DNA of 9,577 nt, taken from assembly GCA_020058145.1 (NCBI GenBank), contig JAGVEP010000407.1:1-9577 (forward strand), written 5' to 3'. A program made the translations under genes and the position numbers. The notes beneath the pieces were generated by a model. The model made no database searches. It saw nothing but the letters and a program-made list of their open reading frames with translations, and had not been told where the DNA came from. This document shows positions 7,083 through 9,577 of the stretch, in pieces. The stretch is from Phycisphaerae bacterium. Its GTDB lineage: Bacteria; Planctomycetota; Phycisphaerae; UBA1845; Fen-1342. The number at the start of each line of letters is the position of its first letter. Within the stretch, counting starts at the first letter, position 1.

Positions 7083-7786
7083 AATAAAAAGCGTCACAGA
7101 GCACACCTCTGAATACTGAGCGGACCCGGCCCGACACGAAACATTCGCGCGGCAACCAACCGGGACAGCCAAACTGCAACTTCGGACGCAAATGAGACAG
7201 TTCTCCGCTCAAACGATCGATCACAACGACGCCACCAGCCGCGACAACACGCCGTCGCGCTGACCGCAGCCGCCGCTGTGTGAGTAAGAATAGGCCTCCC
7301 CGCCCCCAATGGCCCGGTCGGCGCGTGCCTGGCCGCGGCCACGTCGTCAAACGCTCGAAATCGGCGTCGCCCTGGATAAACCAAACTCGCCTCTGCTCCC
7401 ACAGGCACCAAAGACCACCAGCCCCAGGTGCAGGCTGACCACATAAACGCTCCATCACCCGGCGATGTGAGCCCTCATGGGTGACGCGTCGGAACAACGC
7501 CGCTCCACCCAGTTTTTATGCGCCGACATGCGTCAAGTCAACGCGCGGGGCGGAAATCGCCCATTTGTGGTTCGGTCAGGGCCGTCGGTCGCATGAGAAA
7601 CGCGGCCTGGCGCGGTCTCCGGACCGGTCGGCGGCTCGCTTCAGGCTGATAACTAGCAAGTGAGTGAAAATCCCCAAAGGCGGCAGCTACGTCGTCAGAG
7701 CCCTCCTCGGTGGCAGCCTGGGAGGTTGCGGTCGTCCGCGGTGGGCTGACCACAGAGGCCCGCCCGTTCCGTCACGCACGCGGTCG
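7083..7786. other. Long divergent intergenic region without a recognisable gene
   Basis: About 700 bp upstream of the large minus-strand gene. Open frames on the minus strand (for example 7094-7444 and 7075-7497) and a 60-codon plus-strand frame (7481-7663) show no recognisable domain, no clear ribosome site and compositions rich in Arg, Trp and Gly, as expected of chance frames in GC-rich DNA. The minus-strand promoter of the large gene should lie near 7090-7200, but I find no convincing -35/-10 pair. I see no tRNA, riboswitch or sRNA consensus. Confidence 0.5.
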
Positions 7787-7789
7787 CGG

Positions 7790-7947
7790 GGTGTAGTCCA
7801 AAACTGTGGCGGAAAGCTCGCCGTCCGAGCCTCAGGCGCGAGCCTGGGGTCCGCGCAGCGCGCTCCGCGGACAACCCCACGCTGGCGCGTGGGGCTCGGA
7901 CAAGAGGCTCGCCGCGCGGGGCGGTTGCCGCAGTTTTGGACTACACC
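7790..7947. repeat. 158-bp nested palindromic element with 17-bp perfect terminal inverted repeats
   Basis: The ends are GGTGTAGTCCAAAACTG (7790-7806) and its exact reverse complement (7931-7947). Inside, GTCCGAGCC (7823-7831) pairs with GGCTCGGAC (7893-7901). Within that are three hairpins: CAGGC/GCCTG (7833-7846) with a GCGA loop, GTCCGCG/CGCGGAC (7849-7872), and CCCCACGC/GCGTGGGG (7875-7894) with a TGGC loop; the last shares two bases with the enclosing stem. The whole can fold as a branched cloverleaf, as DNA or RNA. No transposase is present. The minus strand read in frame contains SPTRQRGV, a string I recall from spurious planctomycete proteins, which hints at a dispersed REP- or MITE-like repeat. 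That link is from memory. Confidence 0.75.
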
Positions 7948-7974
7948 ACGGTTGCGCGGGCTCGTCGCGGTACC

Positions 7975-8002
7975 TTGTGTGGGACAGCGCAGGCCGTATG
8001 AT
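7975..8002 (+). promoter_or_regulatory. Candidate sigma70-type promoter for the PpiD-like gene
   Basis: TTGTGT (7975-7980) and TATGAT (7997-8002) are 16 nt apart. The -10 matches five of six consensus bases, the -35 only three. Transcription would begin near 8009 and leave a leader of about 58 nt. The promoter begins 28 bp after the end of the palindromic element. Confidence 0.5.
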
Positions 8003-8010
8003 GTACGGTT

Positions 8011-8028
8011 CTCCGGGCCCGGAGGCCC
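8011..8028 (+). other. GC palindrome in the leader of the PpiD-like gene
   Basis: CTCCGGGCCCGGAG (8011-8024) is a perfect 14-bp palindrome just after the predicted transcription start. The overlapping GGGCC/GGCCC (8015-8028) could form a 5-bp hairpin with a CGGA loop. Its position would suit an operator or a leader hairpin, but no known regulator site is recognised. Confidence 0.3.
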
Positions 8029-8066
8029 GACGTGACAGACGGCATCGAACTCGGAATGCGCCACTC

Positions 8067-9577
8067 ATGAAATTTACGAAGTACATACGTCAGAATAGCC
8101 GCGTCCTGCTGATGATCTTCATGGCCCTGCTGCTGGTCGCATTCCTGGTCCCGCAGTCGATCCAGGGCGTCAGCGGGCGCGAGGGTCAACTCAAGATCAA
8201 GCTCGGGCAGGCTTTCGGCCGCGAGTTGACCACGAACGACCTCCAGGAGGCCACCACCGACCGGCAGGTCCTCACCCGCGCCAACTTGCGCTCGAGCAGC
8301 GACGACCTGGATTTCTATCTGCTGCTTCAAGAAGCCAAGGGCGTCGGCGTGCGCGTGGGACGGGACGAGGTCAAAGCCCAGTTCGGGCGTTCCGAGGGCG
8401 GGGACCAGATGCTGCAGGAGTTGCAGCGCACCAGCCACCTGAGCCATGACCAACTTTATGACGTGTTCGGCCGCCAGCTCGCTGTCAACCGGCTCGCCAT
8501 CCTCCAGTCCGCCGGGCTGGTCGATAGCCTGCCGCGGCAAGAGGCGGCGTATCGCGACCGCGCCCAACAGGGTGTCGCCGAGTTAACGGTCCTCGACGAT
8601 AAGGGCTTCCTGCACGCGGTGCCGGAACCGACGCCGGAGGAGTTGCAGGCCTTTTTTGAGGAGTGCAAGGGCCGCAAGACCGCGCACACGGAGGACCAAC
8701 TCCAGTTCGGCTATCTGCTGTCCGACCGGGTCCGGCTCGAGTATCTGACCGTCGATCCGGCCAAGATCAAGAGCAAGGTTACGGTGCAGGCCGGCCAGGT
8801 GAAGCGCTATTTCGAGGAAAACGCGCAGAAATACACCAAGCCGGACCCGACGGCCTCGCAACCGGCCCCCGGTAGCCCCCCGCCGCAGGTCCCGATGACG
8901 TTTGAGGAGGCCAAGGACCGCGTGCGCGAGGATTGCCGCGAGACCCGCGCGTTCGAGTTGGCCCAGAGTCTGGTCAACGAGATGTACACCGAAGCGCACC
9001 GGCCGTGGAGTGGGGCGTCACGTGACAGCGCTGGTTTCACCGCGCCGCCCGCGGGCGAAGCGGCCTCGTTCGAACAGTTGAAGCAGAAGTTCTCCGCCAA
9101 ATTCGAGGTGGAATATGGCCGGACCGAGCTGGTCAGCGCCGACCAACTCGGCGCCCTGCCCGGCCTCAGTTCGGCCAGCCTGAACCTGGGCCGCGAGTCC
9201 ATGCGCCTGTTCGAGTTGGCCTACCGGGTGAAGGGCATTCTGGCCCAGGATCCCAACGACGGTAAACCGGTGTTGAATCCCATGGAGCCGGCGCCGGTCC
9301 TGATGTCCACGAAGTTCGATCGCCAGTTGCGCAAGGCACTCCCCGTGCAGGCGTTCCTCGTCCGCGTGGTCGAGGTGGCCCCGAGCGCCCCACCCGCGTC
9401 GGTCGACGAAATCCGGGACAAGGTGGTTGCGGATTGGAAGCTGCTGCGGGCCCACGAACTGGCCGGGCAGTCCGCCGAGAAACTGGCCGCGCAGGCCCGC
9501 CAGGTCGGCCTGAAGGCCGCGGTGGAGCAGGCCACCGAACTCAAAGATCTGCTGGCGGCCGCCGAGCAGGCCGCCTC
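8067..9577 (+). CDS. PpiD/SurA-like membrane-anchored periplasmic chaperone, 3' end outside window
   Basis: The frame is open for 503 codons from ATG 8067 to the window edge. This start is chosen because a signal-anchor follows at once: MKFTKYIRQNSR, then a hydrophobic segment at residues 12-29, as in PpiD. No strong ribosome site is seen (GGA lies 12 nt upstream). Residues 40-180 look like the helical SurA N-terminal region (LGQAFGRELTTNDLQEA at 46-62). RVRLEYLTVDP (221-231) and VTVQAGQVKRYFEENAQKY (238-256) match the linker that precedes the catalytic domain in PpiD relatives. A Pro-rich stretch follows (260-276), then helical sequence. FLVRVVEVAPSAPPASVDEI (430-449) and KVVADWK (452-458) resemble the PpiD C-terminal part. 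I find no parvulin core between them. The likely role is assisting folding of exported proteins at the outer face of the inner membrane. The name is a family-level inference. Confidence 0.8.
   Translation, partial: MKFTKYIRQNSRVLLMIFMALLLVAFLVPQSIQGVSGREGQLKIKLGQAFGRELTTNDLQEATTDRQVLTRANLRSSSDDLDFYLLLQEAKGVGVRVGRDEVKAQFGRSEGGDQMLQELQRTSHLSHDQLYDVFGRQLAVNRLAILQSAGLVDSLPRQEAAYRDRAQQGVAELTVLDDKGFLHAVPEPTPEELQAFFEECKGRKTAHTEDQLQFGYLLSDRVRLEYLTVDPAKIKSKVTVQAGQVKRYFEENAQKYTKPDPTASQPAPGSPPPQVPMTFEEAKDRVREDCRETRAFELAQSLVNEMYTEAHRPWSGASRDSAGFTAPPAGEAASFEQLKQKFSAKFEVEYGRTELVSADQLGALPGLSSASLNLGRESMRLFELAYRVKGILAQDPNDGKPVLNPMEPAPVLMSTKFDRQLRKALPVQAFLVRVVEVAPSAPPASVDEIRDKVVADWKLLRAHELAGQSAEKLAAQARQVGLKAAVEQATELKDLLAAAEQAA

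Noticed and set aside
5036..7087. 683-codon open frame on the plus strand opposite the large gene
   Set aside because: It mirrors the real gene, has low-complexity Ala/Val/Arg/Asp composition and no recognisable motif, while the minus strand shows clear repeats and modules with a good start.
7075..7497. Minus-strand open frames of 116 and 140 codons upstream of the large gene
   Set aside because: Two overlapping frames cover the same bases, neither shows a domain or ribosome site, and the longer one runs into the leader of the large gene. A real small gene is not excluded but I cannot support one.
7790..7947. Integron attC site or tRNA gene
   Set aside because: No GTTRRRY core for attC. The three arms lack an anticodon loop of seven, T-loop consensus and a CCA-compatible acceptor for tRNA.
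7664..8064. Overlapping open frames on both strands across the palindrome (VVQNCG...PQFWTTPR)
   Set aside because: Both strands give similar peptides because the DNA is an inverted repeat; the coding potential follows from the palindrome and is not evidence of a gene.

Overview
The window most likely comes from a member of the Planctomycetota, possibly the Phycisphaerae or a related uncultured lineage. The DNA is GC-rich. Two secreted proteins carry traits I associate with that phylum: dockerin-like calcium loops ending in Phe-Asp-Asp-Ile-Asn, Gly-Ala-Cys-Cys disulfide modules, and an Asp/Cys-Asn-Gly-Asn-Gly linker. This placement rests on family knowledge and motif reading, not on a search.

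Layout, left to right. (1) Bases 1-1452 (+) hold the 3' two thirds of feoB, the ferrous iron transporter; its GTPase domain lies outside the window. (2) Bases 1497-3221 (-) encode a secreted BNR/Asp-box protein, probably a beta-propeller, with a C-terminal dockerin-like pair; it converges on feoB across 44 bp. (3) Bases 3222-3430 hold a candidate promoter, a strong rho-independent terminator and two more hairpins. These separate the BNR gene from the next one as an independent transcription unit. (4) Bases 3431-7069 (-) encode a 1212-residue secreted mosaic with about 87 cysteines: five GACC modules, two nearly identical 182-residue units 972 bp apart, three related beta-rich domains and a dockerin-like pair inside the chain. 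(5) Bases 7070-8066 form a 1-kb divergent intergenic region. It contains no convincing gene but does contain a 158-bp nested palindrome with 17-bp perfect terminal inverted repeats, then a candidate promoter. (6) From 8067 to the window edge (+) runs a membrane-anchored PpiD/SurA-like periplasmic chaperone, cut off at the end, with no parvulin domain visible.

The genes do not form one operon. The two minus-strand secreted proteins share the dockerin-like cassette and plausibly the same export and attachment route, while feoB and the chaperone look like housekeeping neighbours. The best candidates for something undescribed are the nested palindromic element at 7790-7947 and the domain architecture of the large cysteine-rich protein with its internal dockerin. 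I see no CRISPR array, rRNA, tRNA or transposase gene.
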